Made by a program: the position numbers and the translations under genes. Below the pieces are notes generated by a model. That model was not told the DNA's origin, did no database searches, and saw only the letters and a program-made list of their open reading frames with translations. A DNA stretch of 64,000 bases, taken from assembly GCA_028823035.1 (NCBI GenBank), contig JAPKCI010000003.1:61928-125927 (forward strand), read 5' to 3'. The number at the start of each line of letters is the position of its first letter. Position 1 is the stretch's first letter. This DNA is from Rubripirellula sp. (GTDB taxonomy: Bacteria > Planctomycetota > Planctomycetia > Pirellulales > Pirellulaceae). Positions 1 to 8,410 of this stretch are shown here, piece by piece.

Positions 1-717
1 GTGGGCAGTCCGCGTTGGGACTACGTGATCAAGCGAGCTATTGATGGCTCGGAGCAGCTTGAAGGTCGTCGACAAATCCTTCAGTCGATTGCCGCAACCA
101 CGGGTGCCAATCATCCAAACCTGATTGCTCTGCTGGATGCATCAACCACATCTAGTTCTCCCTATTTGGTGATGCCACGATTGGAAGGTGAGTCGATGCA
201 ATGGCATCTGGAATCGGAAACCCAAAAACCGCTTCCAGTCGCTCTTTGGCTCATCCGGCAAGTCGCCCAGGCTCTGGATGCCTTGCACGGTATCGGTTGG
301 ATTCATGGTGATGTGAAACCGGAGAATGCTGTTTTGGGTCCTCGAGGACACGTCACTCTGGTCGATCTTGGGTTTGCCTCCAAAATCCACACATCGCCCA
401 ACCACCACTTCCGAGGCACTCCGACTTATGCGGCGCCTGAAACTCTGGCAGGCACCATGGCGGCCATGCCCGCCATGGACATATTCTCACTTGGACGGGT
501 TCTTTGGCAATGGATCACACGCACCGAACAGGTAAGTCAGGTTTTACTGGAACCCGTTGCAGATCTCGTTGAACAAATGGTATCGAGGGAACCAGATGAC
601 CGCCCTGCGGCAGCAGAGGTGGTCCAACAACTTCTGCGACTGGAGATAGAGACGCTCGGTCGCCACATCGGCCCCTCAAGATCGCTTCCCCTGTCACCTT
701 TTCGAAGAGCTGCTTAA
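1..717 (+). CDS. Ser/Thr protein kinase, C-terminal part (5' end outside window)
   Basis: Hanks-type protein kinase that would transfer phosphate from ATP to Ser/Thr. The visible part starts around the ATP-anchoring lysine (VIK, residue 11) and lacks the glycine-rich loop, so the GTG at base 1 is almost certainly internal and the gene begins before the window. Visible motifs are the catalytic loop HGDVKPEN (102-109, with HGD replacing the usual HRD), DLG (122-124, replacing DFG), APE (145-147) and DIFSLG (160-165). About 20 residues follow the kinase fold, with no membrane helix or repeat domain in this part. The lysine and aspartates are present, so activity is plausible. It is not homologous over its full length to the giant kinase at the other end of the window. 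Confidence 0.85.
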   Translation: MGSPRWDYVIKRAIDGSEQLEGRRQILQSIAATTGANHPNLIALLDASTTSSSPYLVMPRLEGESMQWHLESETQKPLPVALWLIRQVAQALDALHGIGWIHGDVKPENAVLGPRGHVTLVDLGFASKIHTSPNHHFRGTPTYAAPETLAGTMAAMPAMDIFSLGRVLWQWITRTEQVSQVLLEPVADLVEQMVSREPDDRPAAAEVVQQLLRLEIETLGRHIGPSRSLPLSPFRRAA

Positions 718-772
718 GCATGCTGTTGTGAAGGGGACTCGGGGCGTATCGGGTCGCTGCCGAGAAGAACGG

Positions 773-1777
773 CTATTTCAAAAACTGATCGGTAAAACAA
801 TCTTCAGGCTTCACCAAATCGGCCTCTGTTGGATCCAACGCACCCATTTGTTTTACCAGCTCAGTCCAGCGTTCGAGAGACATGCGTCCGAACGACTTTT
901 CCGCATCCCCGGGTGGAATTGCCAAGTGTCGCATCTGCTCACTTCCATATTTCAAGACATCCGCTGTCATACCGTGATCATTTGCCTTCAGAATGGCGGC
1001 ATTACCTTTCACAGGATCTTTCAAGTAGCTCTGCCAACCGAGTTGAGTTGCCTGCACAAAACGGCGAACCAGTTCTGGCTGTTCCTTGATCATTTTCCCG
1101 GTCGTGATGAGTACGCTTGAGTAGGGATTCCAGCCCAACTTACTGACCATCAGAACCCGAACCTTGGCTCCCTGCTGCTCTGCCAACAGTGGTTCGGCAA
1201 AGCTATAGCCCTGAATCGCGATCTTCGGATCAGCGATCAGCGATGCTACCGTCCCGTAGTAGGGGACTTCCTGAACCTTATCCAAAATTCCCTTGGAACG
1301 CATAAACTCAAGATAGGGTCGACCCACCTGGCACTGGAGCGTCAATCCCGCAAGATCTTGCAGCGACTTAATACCACTTTCCTGTCTCACGATAATACAC
1401 CTCGGATTGTCCTGCATCGCGGCGAGCACAGCGACAACATCGAGTCCCTGTCGACGATAAACAACAACATCATCGGCATTGGCAAAACCAAATTGAACAC
1501 GGTCCAAAGCCAGTTCGGACGCCACTGGGGCTGCTCGCCCACCGGGTCTGATATCAACCTGCAAACCGGCTGCTTGGTAAGCTCCGTCAGCAGACGCTTG
1601 AAAGACCCCTCCATGCTCGGATTCGGGATACCAGTTCAACTGGATTGCAACTTTCGAGTCTCCATGATCACTTCCTGAAGAATCGTCACCCACACTACTG
1701 GGGGTTGTGGACGACTGACTACAACCGACCATGACCAGCATGGTCAAACCACAGAAAAAAAAACAGGCACGTCTCAT
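773..1777 (-). CDS. ABC transporter substrate-binding lipoprotein, NMT1/THI5-like
   Basis: Periplasmic solute receptor of an ABC importer, last gene of an ATPase-permease-receptor set. The ORF track starts at 1861, but an ATG at 1777 is preceded by a GGAGG ten bases upstream and directly begins a lipoprotein signal (MRRACFFFCGLTMLVMVGC), so 1777 is the better start. The mature N-terminus QLNWYPESEHGGVFQA resembles the opening of receptors for pyrimidine precursors of thiamine (ThiY/THI5-like) and of the related nitrate/sulfonate receptors. Followed by type II periplasmic-binding segments (SGIKSLQDLAGLT). The ligand is not proven: a thiamine precursor, a sulfonate or another small compound is possible. 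No TPP riboswitch was recognised upstream. Confidence 0.85.
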   Translation of the reverse strand: MRRACFFFCGLTMLVMVGCSQSSTTPSSVGDDSSGSDHGDSKVAIQLNWYPESEHGGVFQASADGAYQAAGLQVDIRPGGRAAPVASELALDRVQFGFANADDVVVYRRQGLDVVAVLAAMQDNPRCIIVRQESGIKSLQDLAGLTLQCQVGRPYLEFMRSKGILDKVQEVPYYGTVASLIADPKIAIQGYSFAEPLLAEQQGAKVRVLMVSKLGWNPYSSVLITTGKMIKEQPELVRRFVQATQLGWQSYLKDPVKGNAAILKANDHGMTADVLKYGSEQMRHLAIPPGDAEKSFGRMSLERWTELVKQMGALDPTEADLVKPEDCFTDQFLK

Positions 1778-1927
1778 AGAACTAGAACCTCCGCGTGAAA
1801 GGGCTGCTGGCACAGTATCATCATCATCGTTTGCCCAATGGAAGCCCCTTTCATTGGGCAAGGATCAAAACCAGACCGCTGCCTGCATTTTCAGCCGAAA
1901 AAACCAAGCGACAGCAGTGATCTAGTC

Positions 1928-2737
1928 TCAGTTGACCGCTGAAGCAAATCTTGTCCAACGTCGTAAAACCAAAGCCGAGACCAACTGAACCGCCCCGAAC
2001 ATCAACAGTCCCAACATGGCCGATGCAAAGACGGCCGATACCAATGCATCTGTTTTTACCATGACAGTCCATCCCGTCATGAGACTTCCCAGCCCATTGT
2101 AAGTAGTCCCGTTGCCGACAAAGAACTCGGCAACAATGGCGCCAATCACGGCCAGACCACTACTGGTCTTCGTTCCCAGCATCAGATAACTGATGGATGA
2201 CGGGATCTGTAAACGCCAAAGACGCTTCCAACGTCCAGCACCATAAAGCCGAAACAAGTCAGCGGAATCCTGCTTTGTTCCCAGCAGGCCGCCCGTCATG
2301 CTATTGACGATCGGAAACAAACAGACGATCGCGGTTACGATCACCACGGTGCGAAAGGTGTATCCACTCCAAATGATTAGCAGCGGGGCGATGGCAACAA
2401 TCGGCACGGTTTGCAACAGAATGACATAAGGGAACAGAGCCAACCGGAGACTTCGTGACTGGCTGAACACGATTGCCAATGACGATCCGATCACGACAGA
2501 AACGAGTAATCCGCTGATCGCTGCAGCTCCCGTCGAAAGAGTCGCGAGAAACAGTGTTTGCCGTTCCGCGACAGCAGCTACCCAACATTGCCGTGGAGTC
2601 GGCAGTAGTGCTTTTGGCAGTTCAAAATGCCAAACCGTGAGTTCCCAAACTGCCAGTGCAAGACAAGCAACCATGAACACCAGCCCAACACTCGTCAGTG
2701 TCTCACGTAACCGGGAAGGAATTGCTGGCATCTTCAT
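1928..2737 (-). CDS. ABC transporter permease (SsuC/TauC/ThiX type)
   Basis: Inner-membrane channel subunit of the importer encoded with its neighbours. It has about six hydrophobic helices of the BPD_transp_1 fold, and the cytoplasmic loop DLFRLYGAGRWKRLWRLQIP is the EAA loop that docks to the ATPase (A-x-x-x-G pattern). The start at 2737 is chosen over the longer ORF (2767) because its ATG overlaps the TGA of the ATPase gene as ATGA and has a GGGGGGA ribosome site just upstream. This coupling indicates translation from one transcript with the ATPase gene. The family imports nitrate, sulfonates, taurine or thiamine precursors; the receptor downstream favours the last, without proof. Confidence 0.9.
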   Translation of the reverse strand: MKMPAIPSRLRETLTSVGLVFMVACLALAVWELTVWHFELPKALLPTPRQCWVAAVAERQTLFLATLSTGAAAISGLLVSVVIGSSLAIVFSQSRSLRLALFPYVILLQTVPIVAIAPLLIIWSGYTFRTVVIVTAIVCLFPIVNSMTGGLLGTKQDSADLFRLYGAGRWKRLWRLQIPSSISYLMLGTKTSSGLAVIGAIVAEFFVGNGTTYNGLGSLMTGWTVMVKTDALVSAVFASAMLGLLMFGAVQLVSALVLRRWTRFASAVN

Positions 2738-3516
2738 GCTTCCCCCCGCAAAGCGTGACTCACACAACCGTAAAACTCGCCAAATTCGACCGTCGTGCGT
2801 AAAGACTCACAACGTGGACGAGGAAGCGGATTATTCAGTACGGTCTGCAATGCGCCCTGACGCATGACGGCAATGCGGTGCGACAACAGCACTGACTCGG
2901 CAATGTTGTGAGTCACCATGACAGCTGTGAACCGCTGTTTTTCCCATAATTCCAACAGCAGTTGCCCCAACTGAGTTCGCAACATGTCATCGAGCGCAGC
3001 AAAGGGTTCATCAAGCAGCAAAACATTGGGGTCAGTGACCAGTGCACGGGCAATCGAGACCCGCATCTTCATGCCACCAGACAACTCAGAAGGGAAACTG
3101 GACATTGCCTTCTGGAGGCCGACAGTGTTCAGCAGGTCGGACGCCAACTCACGTCGTCCCTGCGCAGAACCTCTACCGATCAATTCCAGAGGCAGGGCAA
3201 CATTCTCGAGCGCCGTTCTCCACGGCAGTAACGCTGGTTGCTGGAATACAAACGCGATCCCACCCTCATGACCCACCACCGGCGGCCGAAGACTCACACT
3301 GCCGTGTGTTGGCAGTTCGAGATTGGCCATCAATCGCAGCAGAGTGGTTTTGCCGCACCCGCTGGGACCGATCAAGGAAAGGATTTCGCCGGATTCAACC
3401 GTCAATTCGACTTGATCGACAGCCCGGGTTCCGCCGGGATATTGAATCGAAAGCGACTCACAGTGAATCGCAGAGGCATTATCAGCTTCGTTCACCGGGT
3501 TCTGGATCTTTTCCAT
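2734..3516 (-). CDS. ABC transporter ATP-binding protein (SsuB/TauB/ThiZ type)
   Basis: Nucleotide-binding subunit powering the importer. Walker A is GPSGCGKTT, the Q-loop follows at FVFQQPALLPWR, the signature is LSGGMKMRVSIARAL, and Walker B is VLLLDEPFAALDD with a switch histidine at VTHNIAES. The length of 260 residues is normal for the nitrate/sulfonate/taurine ATPase family. Its stop overlaps the start of the permease gene (ATGA). It lies only about 30 nt after the stop of the GspM-like gene, so it may be read through from the secretion operon, although the two systems have no obvious functional tie. No strong SD precedes the ATG. Confidence 0.92.
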   Translation of the reverse strand: MEKIQNPVNEADNASAIHCESLSIQYPGGTRAVDQVELTVESGEILSLIGPSGCGKTTLLRLMANLELPTHGSVSLRPPVVGHEGGIAFVFQQPALLPWRTALENVALPLELIGRGSAQGRRELASDLLNTVGLQKAMSSFPSELSGGMKMRVSIARALVTDPNVLLLDEPFAALDDMLRTQLGQLLLELWEKQRFTAVMVTHNIAESVLLSHRIAVMRQGALQTVLNNPLPRPRCESLRTTVEFGEFYGCVSHALRGEA

Positions 3517-3546
3517 GCTGCGAAAACGGATCGCTCAATCGGGTGT

Positions 3547-4728
3547 TCACTCAACCTCGGCCCGTTTCGCGGCATCACCTAGGTTGCCGGCTGGCTTCAG
3601 TTCGAATCGCCTGCCATCAACCTCAAGAATTGCGTAGCGAGGTGTCACATCGACCACAGTACCTTTAAGGCTGCCGATTTCAAAGCTGTCACCTATTTTC
3701 AGCCGCAATGTCTGATCGCGGGTTCGAACATGCATCCATGCCGTCCAATCTTCACGTCCTTGCACAAGTGCAGTCAACACGGTCTGTGAGGCATCGTCAA
3801 ATGAAGGTTTGGCTGGCGGATCTGCCGGGGGTGGTGGCGGATCGACAACACGTACCGTGATTGTTTGCTCCGTGGTCCGCCGAGGATAACCACTGTCGAT
3901 GGCACGCACCAGCAATTCAAATTCCTGAGTAACGTCGGAATTGACACGCAGAGTGCCACTTCTGGAATCCAGACGAACGAAATCAGGAGGATCATCCCCC
4001 AACTCCACTCGAATATCATGACCCTCGGGGTCTTTGAAGGTCAGCGGAGTCGGCGAATCCCGCCCTACAAACGCCTCAATCGATCGTCCACCACTGTACC
4101 GTGGTGGCTGATTTGGGGGTTCGTAGAGATTGCGATTCATGATGACTGCAATGTAGGCATCCGCATCCGCATCAACACGGTATGACGGCTCCATACGCTG
4201 TGGCAGGTCATCTGGGGCATTCACCAACGCGATGACATCAACATTCATGGTCACATTGAATCCACCGCTCTTGAGTGGCGCGATCGTCAATTCGCGGATT
4301 CGATGGAGATAATCCTTGGCATAGAAATCGTGCATCATCCCTATCAAGGAAGGGAGTTTTGTGGCACCCGTTATCCGAAACTCAATCTTCTGGTAAACCT
4401 CGCCCATCGAGCGAGAACTTGTGAAATCAACCATGACGTTGTCCATCCCCTTGTCATGTACAAGTTCAAGTAACCATTGCTGGTACTGGCTACGTGCGAG
4501 TTCAGGATTGCTCGGTAGGGACCGTGCCATGTACTCGCCCAGTTGTCTGTCAGCCAGTGCCCCCTGCATAACTTGGTCGGTCAACTCCTCCTGCTTGCTG
4601 CTCAACTGACTGACCTGTGCCTCGCGTTGTGAAACAGCCGACTGGTAACGGCCGTAACCGGTCCAAATCAGGTACAACACCAGAATCGCGCCAACGAGTT
4701 TGACGAGGTTTTTTTCTCTTTCATTCAT
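3547..4728 (-). CDS. GspM/PilO-like assembly protein with cadherin-like and GspC/PilP-like domains
   Basis: Inner-membrane platform protein of the type II secretion / type IV pilus class, by position and layout. Residues 8-25 form one membrane helix after a short cytoplasmic tail, followed by a helical stretch (30-90) and a PilO/GspM-like ferredoxin-type region (to about 170). Residues 198-210 (NRNLYEPPNQPPRYSG) resemble the RNPF-type linker of PilP/GspC. Residues 220-296 look like a cadherin-type beta domain (FKDPEGHDIRVELG, LDSRSGTLRV, VRAIDSGYP, TVRVVD), followed by a proline run. Residues 315-380 (IGDSFEIGSLKGTVVDV, ILEVDGRRFELK) resemble the homology region of GspC/PilP. Start overlaps the upstream gene as ATGA. 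The domain calls after residue 170 are inference by eye. Confidence 0.6.
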   Translation of the reverse strand: MNEREKNLVKLVGAILVLYLIWTGYGRYQSAVSQREAQVSQLSSKQEELTDQVMQGALADRQLGEYMARSLPSNPELARSQYQQWLLELVHDKGMDNVMVDFTSSRSMGEVYQKIEFRITGATKLPSLIGMMHDFYAKDYLHRIRELTIAPLKSGGFNVTMNVDVIALVNAPDDLPQRMEPSYRVDADADAYIAVIMNRNLYEPPNQPPRYSGGRSIEAFVGRDSPTPLTFKDPEGHDIRVELGDDPPDFVRLDSRSGTLRVNSDVTQEFELLVRAIDSGYPRRTTEQTITVRVVDPPPPPADPPAKPSFDDASQTVLTALVQGREDWTAWMHVRTRDQTLRLKIGDSFEIGSLKGTVVDVTPRYAILEVDGRRFELKPAGNLGDAAKRAEVE

Positions 4729-6617
4729 GACTTCACCTCCGGTCGAATCTCCACGACGATTTCGCTGTCAGAGTTCGTTTCTGGTTCGCTTTCTGGTTGA
4801 GTTTCTGGTTTAGTTTCTGGTTCGCTTTCTGGTTGAGTTTCCGTGTCGCTTTGGGCTGATCCCGATTTACCGGGATCAGCTATTCCCGGTGTACCTTCAG
4901 CATCCGGTGTACCTTCAGCATCCGGTGTACCTTCAGCATCCGGTGTACCTTCAGCGTCCGGTGTACCTTCAGCAAGGGATGCACTTTCTGTTGCTGGCGA
5001 ACGATCTCCACTTTTCTCGCTGACGTCTCCCCCGTCGGAACCTTGCGATTCCCCGTCACCTTGTTCTGCCGTCATCTGCGGTTTTTCTCGCTCGTCACCA
5101 GCTGTTGACTCGGTGGCATCGGATTTTGGAATTTTGGAAACCTCCTCCCGGCCCAATTGTGCATCAGCCTGCTGCGCGAATTCGCTAATCCCTTGGTACC
5201 TTTGGTCACGCACATAACCGGGCGAAAGCCGGATCACCTCGGCGAAGTTCCACCGGTACGTGTCAGATGTTTTCTGTTCACTCGCACCATCACCTTGCAC
5301 GGTGCGGAATTCATCGCGAATGGACTCCTCGAACTCGTCAATGACCGCAGGCTTCGTGACAGCGCCTCCCACAGATAACATCCCACCGCCGTTTCTCGAG
5401 TCACTGACCGCGGAAACGCGGCGAACAATCAGTTTGTCCGACGACGGTGATTTCTCGGCTAAGCGGCGAATCTCGTTTAGCCAATTGACATCGCCATCGA
5501 GGTATTTGTCGACAACTTCTGTTCTTGCAATACTCTCTGTGGCGGATTTAACCTCCTTCTCTTTCTTGCTGTTCGCCGATCTCAACTGCTCGATTTCTGC
5601 ATCGAGAGAATCAAGTTGACGATAGATCATGAAACCGAGCAGGGCAGCCAAAACCGCCGAGATTCCGGCGATCATGTATTTGCGGTAAGGGTTTTCGACC
5701 TCTTCCACCCGCTCCCGTGGATTGAGAAAATCCACCAAGCGATCTGCACCGGCCTCGTCAGCTACCAGCAAACCAACCAGAGGAGCCAACCGCCCGACAT
5801 GATCGGGCATGTTCGCCTTTGCGTTTCGATCAACATCGACCAGCGAGAATGGATCAAGCACCTCAACTTTGCTACCTGAGGCTTCGGACAACATCTCGAC
5901 ATCTTGCGAGTGAACCTCGGCACGCCCCCAAAGCACCACGCGATCAAGCGTACCACTCGAGCCGCAGGCAACCAGACTTCGCCGCAACTCACCCGCAAGT
6001 GCTCGGCCCCTTCCTGCCTCGACCGAAGGCATTCGAACCGTACGAACGAAGATGACTCGTCCCCCTCGAGCCACGACGATTTCAGCATCATCAGCAAGCA
6101 GATCAATGAGGACAATGTCGTTACTACCGGATCGTCCCTGATTTAGCAGATAGAGCGCTGCCGCAGCCAGCGGTCGCAGCGAAATCCGCTTCGTGACCAA
6201 GTTCACGGCCTCGCAAATTCCTTTCAGGCTGTCAAGCTCCTGAGGCTCCAGAGCCGCGGCAATCATCTCCACACCGGATTCACTACGATTGGTGACCAGG
6301 TAGTCAACCACGGCGTTGTCCCCCGCGGTCGCAAAACTCCGAATGGCCTGAAATCGAACCATGTCGGGCAATTCTTCCTCTGGCACAGGTGGCAAATGCA
6401 ATTCTCGCAATTCTGCCTGACCACGCCCGATGGCGACCAGAGTTTCGGTATTTTCAAACCCCTGATCGGCGAGTGCTTCCTTGAGGGTATCAAGGACACC
6501 CTTGCCTTCAATCGGTATCACCCGGGCATCAGTGACTTTGACGTTGCTGCCCATGCACTGCGCAGCCACCAACCGCAACTCACTCTCATCCCAATCGATT
6601 GCTAATTTTTTTACCAT
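4725..6617 (-). CDS. gspL: GspL-like (PilM/PilN-type) secretion platform protein
   Basis: Predicted cytoplasm-to-periplasm scaffold of the type II secretion inner-membrane platform. Residues 1-300 are an actin-like PilM/GspL fold (LAIDWDESELRLV, IVLIDLLADDAEIVVARGG). Residues 314-331 form the single membrane helix, preceded by the PilN-like DFLNPRERVEEVENPYRKY. A periplasmic coiled-coil and PilN-like region follows to about residue 460. The remaining tail of roughly 160 residues is acidic low-complexity sequence with five EGTPDA-type hexapeptides and several PETQPESEPET-type units, unlike ordinary GspL. About 107 nt separate it from gspK, the largest gap in the operon. Next to pseudopilin genes, the GspL role is likely; a pilus PilM-PilN fusion is the alternative. 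Confidence 0.75.
   Translation of the reverse strand: MVKKLAIDWDESELRLVAAQCMGSNVKVTDARVIPIEGKGVLDTLKEALADQGFENTETLVAIGRGQAELRELHLPPVPEEELPDMVRFQAIRSFATAGDNAVVDYLVTNRSESGVEMIAAALEPQELDSLKGICEAVNLVTKRISLRPLAAAALYLLNQGRSGSNDIVLIDLLADDAEIVVARGGRVIFVRTVRMPSVEAGRGRALAGELRRSLVACGSSGTLDRVVLWGRAEVHSQDVEMLSEASGSKVEVLDPFSLVDVDRNAKANMPDHVGRLAPLVGLLVADEAGADRLVDFLNPRERVEEVENPYRKYMIAGISAVLAALLGFMIYRQLDSLDAEIEQLRSANSKKEKEVKSATESIARTEVVDKYLDGDVNWLNEIRRLAEKSPSSDKLIVRRVSAVSDSRNGGGMLSVGGAVTKPAVIDEFEESIRDEFRTVQGDGASEQKTSDTYRWNFAEVIRLSPGYVRDQRYQGISEFAQQADAQLGREEVSKIPKSDATESTAGDEREKPQMTAEQGDGESQGSDGGDVSEKSGDRSPATESASLAEGTPDAEGTPDAEGTPDAEGTPDAEGTPGIADPGKSGSAQSDTETQPESEPETKPETQPESEPETNSDSEIVVEIRPEVKS
4888..4977. repeat. 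Five tandem 18-nt units inside the gspL-like gene
   Basis: Units beginning GGTGTACCTTCAGC repeat every 18 nt. The first three are identical, the fourth differs by one base and the fifth diverges at its end. On the coding (minus) strand they give EGTPDA hexapeptides in the acidic tail. The period is a multiple of three, so copy-number change would not break the frame. Confidence 0.95.
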
Positions 6618-6724
6618 CGGTTTCTCAATTTATGCATGAAGTTGATCGCGTTAGTGCCACTTGTTCTCATGACAAGCTGAACCATCGAACCCAATCAATG
6701 CTTCGTTTAACTCTCATCCCTGCT

Positions 6725-8410
6725 TCAATCAGTCGCTGCCGTCCCTGCACTTCCTGTCCCATCGCCTTCGAGCCCCGTGAATGACCTCGAACCCAGTACT
6801 GACAAATCAAATCCTCTTCCCAGATGACTCAAATCCCGCCACAACACGATTTTCGGGTTGACCGTTGTGGCATCAATAATCACCTCGGCACGGTGTGCTA
6901 CTCCACTCTGCTCGTAATAGCCAACAATTTGAGCCCGGAACACATCTCCGCCGCAGGTCACAAGCGGAATCAGTTGTCTCATTTCATCAAGTGACACCAA
7001 TCCTTCAACGAGAGGCCATGTTTCAAACTGGCGGTTCAAGTCATCGGAACTGACATCTCGTGTTTCGATAATCGATTCGACTGTTTCCTCGGTCAGCAGA
7101 GGAATGCCATAAAGCAATTCAGCAGGACACTCATTTAGATTAATCCGACCTGGCATAACTTCGACGTCTTGTGTCGTCAAAGAATCCATTAAAGCCGGCA
7201 TGTAGAGCCCCATCGAGATAATATCTTCAGAAAAAGGGGAACTATAGGATCGAGCGTTATCACCATTCCCAACCGTCACGGTCGCGCCAACTAAATCCAG
7301 AATCTGGGTCAAAGAGGTCCCACCGCCACCACTGAGATCAAATTCACTCATCACGTCGGCTGTCCACGGCCCAACTACCTCCGCCTGCTGCGAATCCGCG
7401 CCATTCCCAGTCAACAATGCCATGCTGGAATTCGACTGACCAGCTATTCGGTAGGCTGCGATGAACGTGGCGTAATCTTCATTCTCCAACGCCCCTGACA
7501 ATTCTTCAAAGAGCAACTCGAGATCGTCCTGATTCACGTTGACCCTGAAACTTCCATCGCGGCGTTTGCTTGCCTCGGAACCGTGTACAGTCAAATAGGC
7601 AGCCCAACCAAGAGAACCAGCGGTTTCGACCGTCACGCCAAAACGCTGTTGCTCATCCGCGTCAAGAACTCCATTGCGATTGACATCCGCACCGAAGAGC
7701 AGAGTCGGGGTGACCCCTCGTACCAGCAACAGTTCTTCGACACTCAGGACAGGTCCGTTTTTGGGAACATAAGGCGTCGGCAAAGTGGTGTAGTACTCTG
7801 CCTCGGCTCCGTACGGGCGCACGTCCTCGTCTTCGTCCAGCCAGTCGAGTATTGCGTCAGCGACATCCTCGGTCATGCTTGGCAAAGTCAACAACAGAGA
7901 CACCGCAATATTGTCGCTCGTCACCTCATCCTCGGATTCGCTTGAATCGTCAACCGCAGTCAGAACGGAGGCCAGCATTCCTGCCGAACTGCTTTCCAAA
8001 ACTGTCAGCGCGTTGACATTCAGTCTGGCTGACTCGTTCTGCAAACCGAAGCGTAGCCCAGCAAGATTGCCGTTTTCATCAAGACCCGGCGCAAGAATAG
8101 AAAAGTTTGAAGGGGTCGCATTGTCATCACCCATTGAGACATTGACAGCCTGGAACATCTGCGGGTTGTTGTAGACACCACCAAAATCAACCCGCATCTC
8201 AGGCGGTTCTGCAAGCAATAACCTGACCGCTTCAGCACCCGACTCAACATTCACCCGTGTCTGCACGATGTCACCCGACAAGTACGCGGCATCGTCGTAG
8301 GCGAGCATCAAGTCAGTGAACGAGTAAACTGCCATGGTCGCAATCGCAATCACGACCAAGACGAGCACGAGAAAGAATCCATGACGGACGGGTGTTCCGG
8401 TACGATTCAT
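6725..8410 (-). CDS. gspK: General secretion pathway protein K (minor pseudopilin)
   Basis: Largest minor pseudopilin, which caps the pseudopilus tip with GspI and GspJ. Short basic leader ending in RHG, then a hydrophobic helix FFLVLVLVVIAIATMAVYSF without the Glu5 of other pilins, as expected for GspK. The signature region is present: ADAILDWLDEDEDVRPYGAE followed by LSVEELLLVRGVTPTLLFG, and a late helix-hairpin-like stretch INLNECPAELLYGIPLL. At 561 residues it is longer than the enterobacterial protein (about 330), with extra sequence in the middle (NRNGVLDADEQQRFG resembles an EF-hand/dockerin calcium loop). Its start overlaps the gspJ stop by four bases (ATGA). Confidence 0.88.
   Translation of the reverse strand: MNRTGTPVRHGFFLVLVLVVIAIATMAVYSFTDLMLAYDDAAYLSGDIVQTRVNVESGAEAVRLLLAEPPEMRVDFGGVYNNPQMFQAVNVSMGDDNATPSNFSILAPGLDENGNLAGLRFGLQNESARLNVNALTVLESSSAGMLASVLTAVDDSSESEDEVTSDNIAVSLLLTLPSMTEDVADAILDWLDEDEDVRPYGAEAEYYTTLPTPYVPKNGPVLSVEELLLVRGVTPTLLFGADVNRNGVLDADEQQRFGVTVETAGSLGWAAYLTVHGSEASKRRDGSFRVNVNQDDLELLFEELSGALENEDYATFIAAYRIAGQSNSSMALLTGNGADSQQAEVVGPWTADVMSEFDLSGGGGTSLTQILDLVGATVTVGNGDNARSYSSPFSEDIISMGLYMPALMDSLTTQDVEVMPGRINLNECPAELLYGIPLLTEETVESIIETRDVSSDDLNRQFETWPLVEGLVSLDEMRQLIPLVTCGGDVFRAQIVGYYEQSGVAHRAEVIIDATTVNPKIVLWRDLSHLGRGFDLSVLGSRSFTGLEGDGTGSAGTAATD

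Noticed and set aside
773-3516. TPP riboswitch upstream of the thiamine-precursor-like importer
   Set aside because: I looked for THI-box-like sequence before the ATPase gene and saw none; the upstream DNA is coding sequence of the GspM-like gene.
3042-3668. 208-codon plus-strand ORF opposite the ABC ATPase
   Set aside because: It is antisense to Walker A and signature regions of a clear ATPase gene.
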